Positions 15,641-25,772 of a DNA stretch of 64,000 nt are shown here, in pieces. The notes beneath the pieces were generated by a model. That model made no database searches and had not been told where the DNA came from. It was given only the letters and a program-made list of their open reading frames with translations. How positions within the stretch are numbered: position 1 is the first letter of the stretch; every line of letters begins with the position of its first letter. The position numbers and the translations under genes are program-made. The DNA is taken from the NCBI GenBank assembly GCA_027405735.1, contig JAPEHQ010000006.1, positions 62,001 to 126,000 of the forward strand, read 5' to 3'. This DNA comes from Mucor racemosus (lineage: Eukaryota; Mucoromycota; Mucoromycetes; Mucorales; Mucoraceae).

Positions 15641-16905
15641 TAATTTTAGGTTTGATAAATAATACTTAAAAAAGAATACAATTTAAAAGAGAATGAGTAA
15701 TGAATCAGTTCTTCAACTGTATAATAAAAACAAGATATCGTTTATTTAGATATAAAAGTATGGCCTTTTATATTGTTGAGATTTTGAGATGTCATTTAAG
15801 GCATTATTGAACCATTGGATCTGTCTAATAGTAATCTATGAATTGAAATGGATCAATCATAATTTAACTGTGCTTGCAGAGCTTGTGAGTTGACTTGTTT
15901 CAATACTGCGCTAAATGTGCTTGGATGTTGATTTGATAGCTATTTGATTGATTAACTGCTGGGATGAAATAACAATATGGCGTCAAAATTGAGGTTGCAG
16001 TGGAATTACATACTAAAAACGCTTGATAAAAATAAAACAACCTAAATTCCAAGTGTCGCTCATAAAATATGATGACACTTGAAATGTGAACAACAATAAT
16101 AAACAAACGTTTCAATTAAACACAATAACAAACGCATGCTAAAAATATGAAATACCCTTTTTGAACCATACATGTCGTGTAGATGATAGCACCCTTGATC
16201 ACGGCGCAATCAATTACACAAATGACATATATATCAAAACAGGATTCTATCCAAATCAATAATGATAATAAACAAAGATATCAATTTAGTCAACTACTCA
16301 TCTATATCGTAGTTGCACTATCAATATAAATAAGATTCAAGCATATAAAAACTGCCCCTTAAAAATCAAGGTTACATAAAATAGATATAACAGAAATAAA
16401 CAAAACAACCATTTCCCAAAAGGTCGATATTGTCACACTTGACATACAATCCCCTATGGTCAATGCTCTACACAATTTACCCCTTAAAATATCAAATCAA
16501 TAACAATGTACTCAAAACTGGAAGATTACTAAATATACATCCATTCAAGTCTGATGGTATCCAAGTTCTCCAAATCACTATAAATACCCTCATACTCTTC
16601 AATTATTTTAACTCTTCAGAAATCTTTTGTAATAAAAACTTTAGCTGATTATAATTGTATTTCTACTGCTTTTATTTTTTATATTTTTTTTATTTTAGTA
16701 AATAACATCATAATTTACTGCAGAGGTCCAAGCGTTTTTCTTGGTACTTACTGAATTAAACTTGGTACGGTAGGAGTTTTTCATATCCGATATCAAGACT
16801 CTGCACTTCAATACATGTTGTCGTAGTCAATAGATTATTGTAAGATGCATTGATACTGTAGAAGGTGATAACGTATGATAATAGATATTATTACAACAGA
16901 AACAT
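15641..16905 (+). mobile_element. LTR-A copy, split by a 727-bp insertion
   Basis: LTR-A sequence (see 40191-40719) runs 15641-15995, is interrupted by the element 15996-16722, and resumes after the 5-bp duplication gaggt at 16723, ending TTACAACA near 16905. It starts TGTCGTATAATTTTAGG. The flanks show no clear target duplication, so this copy may sit at a recombined junction. Confidence 0.75.
15996..16722. mobile_element. 727-bp TG..CA element with 5-bp target duplication
   Basis: Begins TGCAGTGG and ends TTTACTGCA, giving a 6-bp terminal inversion TGCAGT/ACTGCA. It is flanked by gaggt at 15991-15995 and 16723-16727, and it splits an LTR-A copy. A second complete copy is at 38911-39634 with a different duplication (atgat). 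Size, ends and 5-bp duplication fit a solo LTR. The internal 61-76 codon ORFs are not recognised. Confidence 0.8.
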
Positions 16906-16911
16906 ATATTT

Positions 16912-17640
16912 TTCTACCAGAAAAACCGTCTGTCATATCATACATTCATTAAAAAATTGCAAAATCGAGCCCGTAGAGCGACACCGTAATTGAGCATAAC
17001 AAGATTGAACGGCTAAGTCTCCTATACTATGGTATATCTAAGTTTTAAATAAAAAAGCGATTTTTTTAGAAAACTTTTCTTATATTTAACCACGTACGGT
17101 CTGAAAATTCAGACTTTGTAGCGGACATTTTCGGCGCTCATTTTATCCTTACCAACACTCATGATTTTGATCAAAAAACAGAAAAATCAAATTTTGATAC
17201 CAAAATCAACGTTTAAATATACTACATTGTGAGAGAAAATTGTAGCTATAGCTAATACACATTTCATAAAAGCTTAATATTAAAAGTTAATTAATGAAAG
17301 TTTGTACTTTTGTCCCAAAAACGGAATTTTGGTTAAAGGATTTTTATGTAATATTTTGCAATAAAAATGTTTGTTATTTTTTATTGAGTAAATAGAGCGT
17401 TAAATTTGGTACATGTGCATATTTTTTGTTTTCATAATTGGTATTATAATTAACTCTAGATTTGCAAAACCAAAAAAAAAAAAATTAAAAAATGTCAAAA
17501 TTGATGATCTGGACAAAAATAATTTTTTAAATTAATATTCCGCTTATAAGCCTTGTAAGTCTTAAAAATAAGAGATTTTATAATATTTGAAAACTTTTTC
17601 AAGAACTTACGATGCTGTACCCACTTGATTCAACAAGCTT
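16912..17640 (-). repeat. Composite repeat L, module R1, second nearby copy
   Basis: Direct repeat of 13262-13970 about 3.66 kb away. The 536-bp core matches exactly while both edges differ. Confidence 0.85.
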
Positions 17641-17659
17641 ATTACTGTAAATATGTATA

Positions 17660-17744
17660 CAGTCGTGATTCGATTTAGTGGACAATTCGATTTAGTGGAC
17701 ACTTTTCTCCCTCCCAATGATTCCACTAAATCGAATCACGACTG
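17660..17744. mobile_element. 85-bp pogo/mariner-like MITE
   Basis: Perfect 23-bp terminal inverted repeats starting CAGTCGTGATTCGATT, flanked on both sides by TA (17658-17659 and 17745-17746), the Tc1/mariner-pogo target. A shortened subterminal repeat of the TIR (attcgatttagtggac) follows the left end. It has no coding capacity, so any movement would need a transposase supplied elsewhere. Confidence 0.85.
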
Positions 17745-17746
17745 TA

Positions 17747-19433
17747 CATACTTTTATAATCAATAGCAAGAATAATATCTATAAGCATATTATCCACCTT
17801 TGTTGTTAGTCCAAAATTACAGATCATTACAGTGCTCTTTCATCTTATAACAGTTTTCCTTTATTTTTATTAAATGATTTAGTACATATTTTAGCTTTGA
17901 GACTGATATAATCTCCTGGCGTAACAAAGCAGCTGGAAAAATGCTTGTAATCAATGAATATCGATCTAAATAAGCCGAAAGTTTCAAGATAAATACTACA
18001 TCTTACTAGTATCCAGAAATATAACTCTAGCAGCCTACTACTTTAATGGTTAAATTATAGGTATAAAACGCGCGCTTTTTAGCTTCCCAAAAGTTGGATG
18101 TCTCACTTTAAAGTACAGCGAGTTTTATCACGAAACTTGATAGCATAATAAAAAACCCCGAATTTCGAACAAATTTGCATAGCCAGACCGCTTTCTACAT
18201 CTATGATCCGAAACATAATTGAAGTTGTGTTTTAACTTTTAATACGTTTAGTGTTCTGTATAACTCAAGTTATGCACTTTGTTGCTGCGTAGTTTATTAG
18301 TCAATTCGGTTTTTCATTAAATGAAAACCAGATACTAAATCCAACCTCAGAGATATTGTTAAAATTATAGATATCCTTAATAAAACAGGAAAACGTACTT
18401 TTTAGGCATCTAAAGTCATGTTTATAACCAACTGGTATCGCTAAAGTGTAATATATATATGGTCCATTTTTGCAATGTAATTTTAAATATTGCAATTTTT
18501 TATTCAATGCAATAGCTTTATTGCCTTAATTGAAAATATGACATTGTAGATTGGTTTTAATGATGAGCTGACCTGATTGTAATACAACACGTATTATGAA
18601 AGAATTTTTTATAAAAAAACAGCTACACAATATCTTTTTTTTTCTACTTTTGAGCTTGTATCGATATCATAAGATATAAAACTACTAAGAAAACATCCCG
18701 CAGGATGTGCCATTAATAGAGCATGGTACATGTTATTAGATATATCGAATTATGGGCGAATGTAAATGTATATATATAAATATTACACATACAATTGTTT
18801 TCTCATGTTTGTAATTCTTAAGCAAAATAGATGCATATATATATATATTAAAATCATTGAAATCTAGATGATGAGAAATGGGATGATTTTAGATTTTCGG
18901 GACGAAATGATGTGGTCAATGATGATGTTTATCTAAGGAGGTGGTGAAGGTGATACACACATCATATATTATTTACATTTAAAATAATATAATGGGCTTT
19001 AATGGAATTTTAGATGAAAATGATGTTTGATAATATCCAGCAATCAAATAATTATTAATGAAAAAAAAAAAGAGGGGGGGGGGGAGTATGTCTGCCAGGT
19101 TATAAAAAGATTCTTACTTACCTTTTCTTTTGGTCACATATAAGCATCCCATTCTAACAATTATATATTTCATTTATAATCATATCAAGCTTAGCAAAAT
19201 ATTTGACATTCTCAGTTTTGCATTTCTTCATTTAATTTCCAAGGTTAGTAAATAATCTTTTTCTAATTACTCAGGGTAGTAATATGATTATTAAAACCGC
19301 TTATATTGCCGGTTTCTTGCATTACTGCTCCTTGATTCGTTATATCATTCTACAACACAATGTAGCAGCTCATCATTGTCGGCTTCTCTTTTCTTTTGAA
19401 AATAGTTATTGAACAATATTAAAAATATATAGT
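17747..19433. other. Intergenic region before the G-alpha gene
   Basis: AT-rich sequence with an (AT)n stretch near 18836-18850 and an A/G run ending in a block of about 11 G at about 19074-19084. It does not match the repeat families described here and holds no credible ORF. The last few hundred bases are presumably the promoter of the G-alpha gene. Confidence 0.4.
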
Positions 19434-21060
19434 ATGGGAATTTGTTATTCTGGAGAAGATGTAAAAGAAGCTGAAAGAAGCTGTCAGATTGATAAACAAT
19501 TAGAAAAAGAAAAGATCAAGCAAGAATATAAGATTTTGCTATTAGGTTTGAATTAATATTCGACCATGATATTTTCAACATAATTTAACTCATCATTTTA
19601 ACATTACTGATTTAGGTAGTGGAGAATCAGGAAAATCAACCATATTAAAGCAAATGAAAATAATCAATCAGAATGGATATACAAAAGAAGAACTTCGATC
19701 CTGGAAAACAATTGTACACAGAAACCTAATAGAATCTGCTCAAGCATTAGTACAAGCTATAAAAACCTTTGATTTGACATTTGAAAACAGTTCAAATAAT
19801 GTAATTATTAGATATTTTATGGCATATCATTGATCTACAACCTCAAGCGCCTTTATAATTTATAGGAGCATGCGGTGGTTATCAAAAATTACAAATTTTC
19901 AGGCGATAGTCGAACACCGCTAGATGGTTCTATCGTTCAGGCGATTGAGAGCATTTGGATCGATAATACAACACAATTTTGTGTCATAAATAAAGCAAGT
20001 GAATTTTATTTAATGGATTCCGCACCTTAGTAAGTTTTATCGATAGGATATCTTTAAAAATTAGCATTTACATAAACATGTATTGGTAGCTTTTTTGACG
20101 ATATCAAACGCATTGGGAAGATAGAGTACGTTCCAAATGAGCAAGATGTTTTACGAGCAAGACTTAAAACGACTGGCATTACAGAAATAAAGTTTCAACA
20201 TAAAAAACAAACCTCAATACAGTAAGTATATGTTTCTTTTCTTTTTGGGGGATAAATGGTTACATCAACCTTGATATGGTGGTAATGTTGACCATTATCT
20301 ATGAGGAATAGGAAATGATTTGAAACCAAATAACCTAAATATTTGTTACTAAATTAAAACCATTTGCAGCATGTTTGATGTTGGAGGGCAGAGATCAGAA
20401 CGAAGAAAATGGATACATTGTTTTGAAGCCGTAAGTTCAATCATATTTTGCGTTGCTCTTAGTGAATACGATCAAGTATTGCTAGAAGAAACTCGCCAGG
20501 TAAGTTAACATTTAATATAAGTAGCTCTGGATTACCAAATAATTCATATAGAATCGCATGCTGGAAAGCATTGCGTTATTTGAGTCTGTTGTCAATAGTC
20601 GCTGGTTTTTACATACATCAATCATGCTTTTTCTCAATAAAGTGGACCTTTTCAAGGCCAAGGTAACACGGGTACCTCTCGAAAAGTACTTTCCCGACTA
20701 CGGAGGTAACTATTCGAATGAAAAATATAAGTATCAACTGTTACTTACTATTTTATTAGGAGGAAATGATATTAATAAAGCAGTAAAGTACATTTTATGG
20801 AGATTTTTACAAGCAAATAGACCAAAATTGAACGTTTATCCTCAGTAAGTAATCTTAAAATCAATGCTCCATATTGCAAAAAAATAACTAAGTGTACATT
20901 GGTAGTTTAACACAAGCTACAAATACGAATAACGTAAGTTGTAATATAGTAAATTGAAACCAACATTGCATTAAAATCATTTGATTAGATTCGATTTGTA
21001 TTTGTTACTGTTGAAGAAACTTTATTACAAAATGCTTTAAAAGCATCAGGAATGATGTAG
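19434..21060 (+). CDS. Heterotrimeric G-protein alpha subunit
   Basis: Signal-coupling GTPase at the plasma membrane. Exons: 19434-19545, 19616-19800, 19866-20029, 20090-20221, 20370-20499, 20552-20705, 20760-20844, 20906-20933, 20989-21060; 353 aa, the standard length. The N-terminus MGICYS fits N-myristoylation (Gly2) and palmitoylation (Cys4). The G1 loop GSGESGKST is at 38-46, the switch I Arg178 in RARLKTTGI, the switch II DVGGQR with Gln205, NKVD at 270-273, and the guanine-ring motif is TQATNT (usual TCAT). The C-terminus is ASGMM, so the pertussis-toxin Cys at -4 is absent. The 54-nt intron 20706-20759 is a multiple of three with no stop, so it hides inside an ORF; removing it restores the family motif DYGGGND. 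The subgroup (Gpa1, 2 or 3) cannot be fixed by eye. Confidence 0.95.
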
Positions 21061-21788
21061 ATGTGACACAATTCATTTGTAATTTTATTTTGCTGTTAGA
21101 ATTTTTCTTAATTTATTATAATATGTATAGTCGTAAGTTCTGTTAATAAAAAAAAAAGAGCGATGCATTTTTTCGATTGTTGAATGTTATCGTCTTCAAT
21201 CGCACCAAAATATTCATAAATACCTAGGATTTAACAATATTATAGACGTAAGATCTAACGATGAGATCTAGAATGCATATTTGCAAAAAAAAATTACAGT
21301 ATGGTGCCTTGAATGAAGATGAACAAGTTGAAAACCTTTTAGTGCAGCTGATTTTGGGCAAGAAACGTTTTTGGTACATTTCATTCGCCGACAAGTTTGC
21401 GTAAAACTTTAGAGGAATTATACCTATGTTTTCAAAATATAAAATGTAAATTTAACTACATTACCCCATATCAATGCACATGGTGTGTGCATGTAAATTT
21501 TTTATTTTGGTTTGAATGAGAAGGGGATCACAAAAATTTATTATTTATGAAAAGACATAATAATTTCGGTGTTTGAACCTTATTTCCCCTAGCAACCAGG
21601 GACCAAAATTTTGACAGCTCAATATCGAAAAAAAAAAACTTTAACATTGACAAAAAAAAAACACAACAGATCGCATTACAAAACTTGAATAAATTATGAC
21701 AAAAATCAATTAATTGAATGATCTAAAACCATCAAGGTAAATTAAATTTATTAAAATGAATGAATTAATTGCAAAAGGAAGAAAAGAT
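21061..21788. other. Intergenic region between convergent G-alpha and Rps9 genes
   Basis: Shared 3' side of two convergent genes with several poly-A tracts. No gene is seen. Confidence 0.4.
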
Positions 21789-22364
21789 TTACTCTTCATC
21801 ATCCTCAGCAGCATCTTCACCAGCACCAGCAGCAGCTCTCTTTCTCTTGACACGACCGGCACGGCCACCACCAAGGGGAGAGGTCAAAGCAAAATCGATG
21901 TGCTTTTGAGAATCCAAACGAACGATGAAAGAAGGAACGTTAACGATTTGCTTACCAACACGGATATGACGTTGACGGATCAAGACACGGGCATGATGGA
22001 TAGACTTGGCAAGACCCAACTTGAAAACTTGGGTTTGGAGACGACGTTCCAAGAAATCCTCAATCTTCAAAGCCAAAACGTAATCGAGCTTCATACGAGA
22101 TTCATCGAGGACACCAATACGGACAAGACGACGAATAAGGGCATTACCTTCGAAAAGACGACGAGGATCTTTCTCATCAAGCTTCAAAAGCTCACGAGCA
22201 GCACGACGAATCTTGGAAAGGGTCAATCCGACTCTCCAGATTTCCTTCTTGTTCTTGAGACCGAACTCACCGATCAACTTGAGTTCTTGATCAAGACGAG
22301 CAGACTCGAAGGGACGACGAGGGACAGTGGATGTCTTACTGTAGGTTCTGGAAGCACCGGTCAT
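21789..22364 (-). CDS. RPS9: 40S ribosomal protein uS4 (Rps9)
   Basis: Small-subunit protein that binds 18S rRNA early in assembly and helps decoding fidelity. Single exon, 191 aa. The start [12 protein letters not shown] was chosen because the open frame further upstream is low-complexity and unlike the family. Family blocks are intact: [33 protein letters not shown], the S4 domain [18 protein letters not shown] with [15 protein letters not shown], and [15 protein letters not shown]. The C-terminus GRVKRKR is followed by an Ala/Gly then acidic tail (about [15 protein letters not shown]), longer than the animal protein. It is transcribed divergently from Rpl21 across a 459-bp shared promoter. 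Confidence 0.98.
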   Translation of the reverse strand: MTGASRTYSKTSTVPRRPFESARLDQELKLIGEFGLKNKKEIWRVGLTLSKIRRAARELLKLDEKDPRRLFEGNALIRRLVRIGVLDESRMKLDYVLALKIEDFLERRLQTQVFKLGLAKSIHHARVLIRQRHIRVGKQIVNVPSFIVRLDSQKHIDFALTSPLGGGRAGRVKRKRAAAGAGEDAAEDDEE

Positions 22365-22823
22365 TTTGTTAAAAAGAAGGAAGAAAAGAGAAAGAAAAAA
22401 AACTTTTTTTTTTAGCTTGAGCACACCCAATTCAATGAAAACTGATTTTCCACCTTTGGCTCCTCTCGGGGCTGCAACAAGCAAAGAAATTTTTTTGGAT
22501 GGCTTTGATATTTCATGTTTGAAGTGACCATTTTTCGACTATATTGAAGGTGAAGAAAATTTTTTCTGAACGGGGAAGTGATGGAGGGGAGGGGGTTACA
22601 ATCATTAAGAGGATTGCCCCTTTAAACTAGACTTCTTTCTCTTTTTTTTTGTGCAAAGTTTGACAGGTAAACTTTTGATTTTCATTTAAAGTGGGTTTCG
22701 AGTGATGAAAATAGGATTTATTCAATAACATTGGAGAGAGAGAGATTGTGGAATAACGAAGGATATTTTTTCTTGGAATGATTGACTAATTTTCAAATTT
22801 TTTCTATTATTATTTACTATAGA
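22365..22823. promoter_or_regulatory. Bidirectional promoter of Rps9 and Rpl21
   Basis: 459 bp between two divergent ribosomal protein start codons. It contains a GC-richer block around 22560-22620 (gggaagtgatggaggggagg) unlike the neighbouring AT-rich DNA, and poly-T/A tracts near both starts. Co-regulation is inferred from the arrangement; I recognise no named factor site. Confidence 0.55.
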
Positions 22824-23520
22824 ATGCCTCACTCTTTTGGTCGTAAGTATTTTATAAATATATGATATATACTCGGTTGCCATGGAAACTAATGGATATT
22901 TTGATTTCTTTCGTTAGTCCGTGCTCGTACCCGTCACATGTTCTCTCGTAAGTTCAGAGAGCATGGTTCTATCCCTCTCTCTACTTACTTGAAGACTTAC
23001 AAGGTCGGTGATATTGTTGATATCAAGGCTAACGCTGCCGTCCAAAAGGGTATGCCTCACAAGTTCTACCATGGGTAAAGTATAAGTTTCTCGGCTGGAT
23101 TTGATAGATCAAAAAAATTAGACATTTTGACTAATATACACTTGATAAATTTTTAGTCGTACTGGTGTCATCTTCAATGTCACCAAGTCTTCCGTCGGTG
23201 TCCTCGTTCACAAGAACGTTGGTAACCGTTATTTGGAAAAGCGTGTCAATGTCCGTGTTGAGCACATCAAGCACTCCAAGTGTCGTCAAGAATTTTTGGA
23301 CCGTGTTGTTTCCAATGCTCAAAAGAAGAAGGAAGCTAAGGAAGCTGGTGGTAAGTTTATCATTGATCTACTGTGATATTTTCTTTATGTTAATCTCTTT
23401 GTTTTAGTCTCTTTCAATCTCAAGAGGCTCCCTGCTCAACCTCGTGAGGCTCGTCACATCTCTACCAAGTTCAACGTTCCTCAAACTCTTGCTCCCATTC
23501 CTTATGAGACTCTCATTTAA
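22824..23520 (+). CDS. RPL21: 60S ribosomal protein eL21 (Rpl21)
   Basis: Large-subunit structural protein. Four exons: 22824-22842, 22918-23074, 23157-23350, 23408-23520; 160 aa, exactly the usual length. The first exon encodes only MPHSFG plus one base. Joined exons give [47 protein letters not shown], the [19 protein letters not shown] block, and the end [16 protein letters not shown]. Codon use in this gene (many GTC, CTC, AAG) is biased towards C/G-ending codons compared with its neighbours, as expected for a highly expressed gene. Confidence 0.98.
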
Positions 23521-23812
23521 ACAATAAAAAAGCATTGTTTTTATATTTTAAAAAATAAATTAACGTTGTGGTAATAGTCTTGCATGATATTAACCAGTAA
23601 ATAAATAAAAAAAAAATAGCATTTCTTTTATTATTTGTCGAAAAAAAATACAACTTGAATCATAATTTTCATAATTTTTTGAGTCAAAATGTCAAGCAAT
23701 TTGATGCTGTCTGTATTTTTGGATCTCCACCCTGAACAAGCCGAACGCAAGGGGTTAAATGTATAAAAAAGCCATAGTTTTATATACTTGTTCTTTTATC
23801 AATTGTTCCAGT

Positions 23813-25156
23813 ATGTCTTTAACTGTGATAAGAAGTACAGTTCGTCAGAATGCTAGGTAATATATGTATATCTAATGTAGTTTTTCAATTTATTAATTCA
23901 ACATACTAGACAATTCACTATGGGATACCGTCCCCTGTTGATTTCTACTATTGCAAAACCAAAAATAAGCAGAATTGGATTTGCCCAGCCTTCCCTTAGA
24001 CCATTTTCTACTTCCATGATTCACTTCAATAACGAGCAAATTGGAAAGCCCAGTACAAATACCAATAATACCAATGTAATAGACGCTAATACTGAAGTTA
24101 CTGCTACTTCAACAACCACACAACCCACTTCTCGTATTGGTAAATTTATTCAACAATCCAAAGATCTTATTAAGTTTTATAAGGATGGATTAAAGCAACT
24201 TTGGGCAAATAACAAGGAAGCAAAAGCATTACAACTCAAAGTAGCCAACGAAGGTTATCAATTGAGTCGATCTGAATTTCAGTTGATTCATCAGTCAAAA
24301 AAAGACATGTTGAAACTTATTCCTTTTGGTCTTGTATTTATGATTTTACCTGAATCTGTAAGTTTTGAATTACTTGTTATGCCACATATTAATTATCAAC
24401 GATAGATCCCTTTGCTTGTAATGTATGTCCCTGGTATGGTTCCCGGAACTTGTCTCAAGGATACTCAAATTGTAAAATATTGCACAACCTTTTTGATTGA
24501 AATTTTACTCTAATTTAATTTTATTACAGCAAAAACAAAGAGAAAAGTTAAACAAACTTAGACAAAAGATGACCCATAACGTATTGGAATCAGCACAATA
24601 CGTTCAAGGTGTAAGTGAATTTAATCATTGATATTGATGGACATGCATTTATTTTATTATGCTAGATTTCTCCCAAGGACTTTTTATCTTTATCCAAGTT
24701 TCAAAAGCTTGAAAAGAATTATGCTTATGATTTTGATTTGAGTCGCATTGATAGAAGACACTTAAGATCCTACTGTAGATATATGGGTATCAATGATTAT
24801 GGAACTAGATCAATTTTGAGAAATAGACTTGCGAAATATATGGAATACCTTGATCAAGATGACAAGGTTAGATATAAAATTAAACTCTATTTTTATTGCA
24901 ACTAATCAATCTATATACTTAGCTCCTTGTAAAGGAAGACCTTGTTGATCACTTAACTTCGGCTGAATTAAGTCATGCCGTTGAGGAACGTGGTATGAAA
25001 TCAGTTCATGAGGCAGAAGACAATTTGAGAAGAGGATTGAAATATTGGTTATCTTTAACACAACCAGCTAATCCTCAAGATAAAATCACTTCTGGTTTAC
25101 TTGTATTCAGTAGAATGTTTTTACTTAATGCCAATTATCAAGGAAAGCAATTATAA
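23813..25156 (+). CDS. Mitochondrial LETM1-domain protein
   Basis: Inner-membrane protein of the LETM1/Mdm38 family (K+/H+ exchange and ribosome association in mitochondria). Six exons: 23813-23856, 23910-24357, 24406-24471, 24530-24610, 24666-24866, 24923-25156; 357 aa. The N-terminus (MSLTVIRSTVRQNARRQF) is basic, Ser/Thr-rich and free of acidic residues, as in a mitochondrial presequence. A membrane segment follows about residue 140 (KLIPFGLVFMILPESIPLLV and VMYVPGMVPGT), the hallmark LETM1 hairpin. The matrix part has RRHLRSYCRYMGIN, RSILRNRLAKYMEYL, the LVKEDLVDHLTSAELSHA repeat and RRGLKYWLSL. It is shorter than yeast Mdm38 and lacks an EF hand, so it may be a LETMD1-like member. Confidence 0.88.
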
Positions 25157-25772
25157 TGCATTAGACATGGTTTGATAAGTGAAAATCTAGAATAAAACTG
25201 ATAAAATACAAAAATCTGATCTGTACTGTGAATTTATGTATATACTAATTTGATAACTTTATAATTCACTGGTTTCCATTTTTTAAAGAAAACAAAAAAT
25301 ATAATGTGATATAGCTGCTTTCAGAGGTGTGATTAACCATCAATGTCAAAGAATTCAAATATTATTCAGATTCGCAAAAATCCATTAAATATAAGATATA
25401 CCTCAAAATTTGCTGTTATAAAAAGCGGCATTCAAAATATTTAGTGAGCCAGAATCTGCTGTTTTTACACATGTAAAAGAAACTCTCATGAAAATGCTAG
25501 TATTATTTTATTATTTTAAAGTAAAAAAAGTATAATAATAGAATCGGCATATTGATATATTATCTTAGCAAATATAAAAAATTCTAATTATTGTATAATA
25601 ACTCGAAACAATTATTTAAAGATTGTCAAATGTGTTTTTTCTACCCTATAAAAATCAGGGACAGTCCTATTATTGTCTAAATGGGGGATGCTTTGGCGAG
25701 AAAGATTTGTGTTTTAACGTGTTTGTTCTTGTGTAAAAAAAGAAAAAAAAAAAAAGAAAGAAAGTTTGAATA
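25157..25772. other. Intergenic region before CENP-T
   Basis: AT-rich; the 3' side of the LETM1 gene and promoter of the next gene, with an A-rich block just before the start (25735-25768). No ORF of interest. Confidence 0.4.

Noticed and set aside
13262..17640. Direct R1 repeats as the LTRs of one retrotransposon
   Set aside because: The block between holds a dynein fragment, other modules and an LTR-A, with no gag or pol; R1 ends are not TG..CA.
21756..22415. 219-codon plus-strand ORF opposite Rps9
   Set aside because: Antisense shadow of a strongly conserved ribosomal gene; Thr/Leu-rich with no family resemblance.
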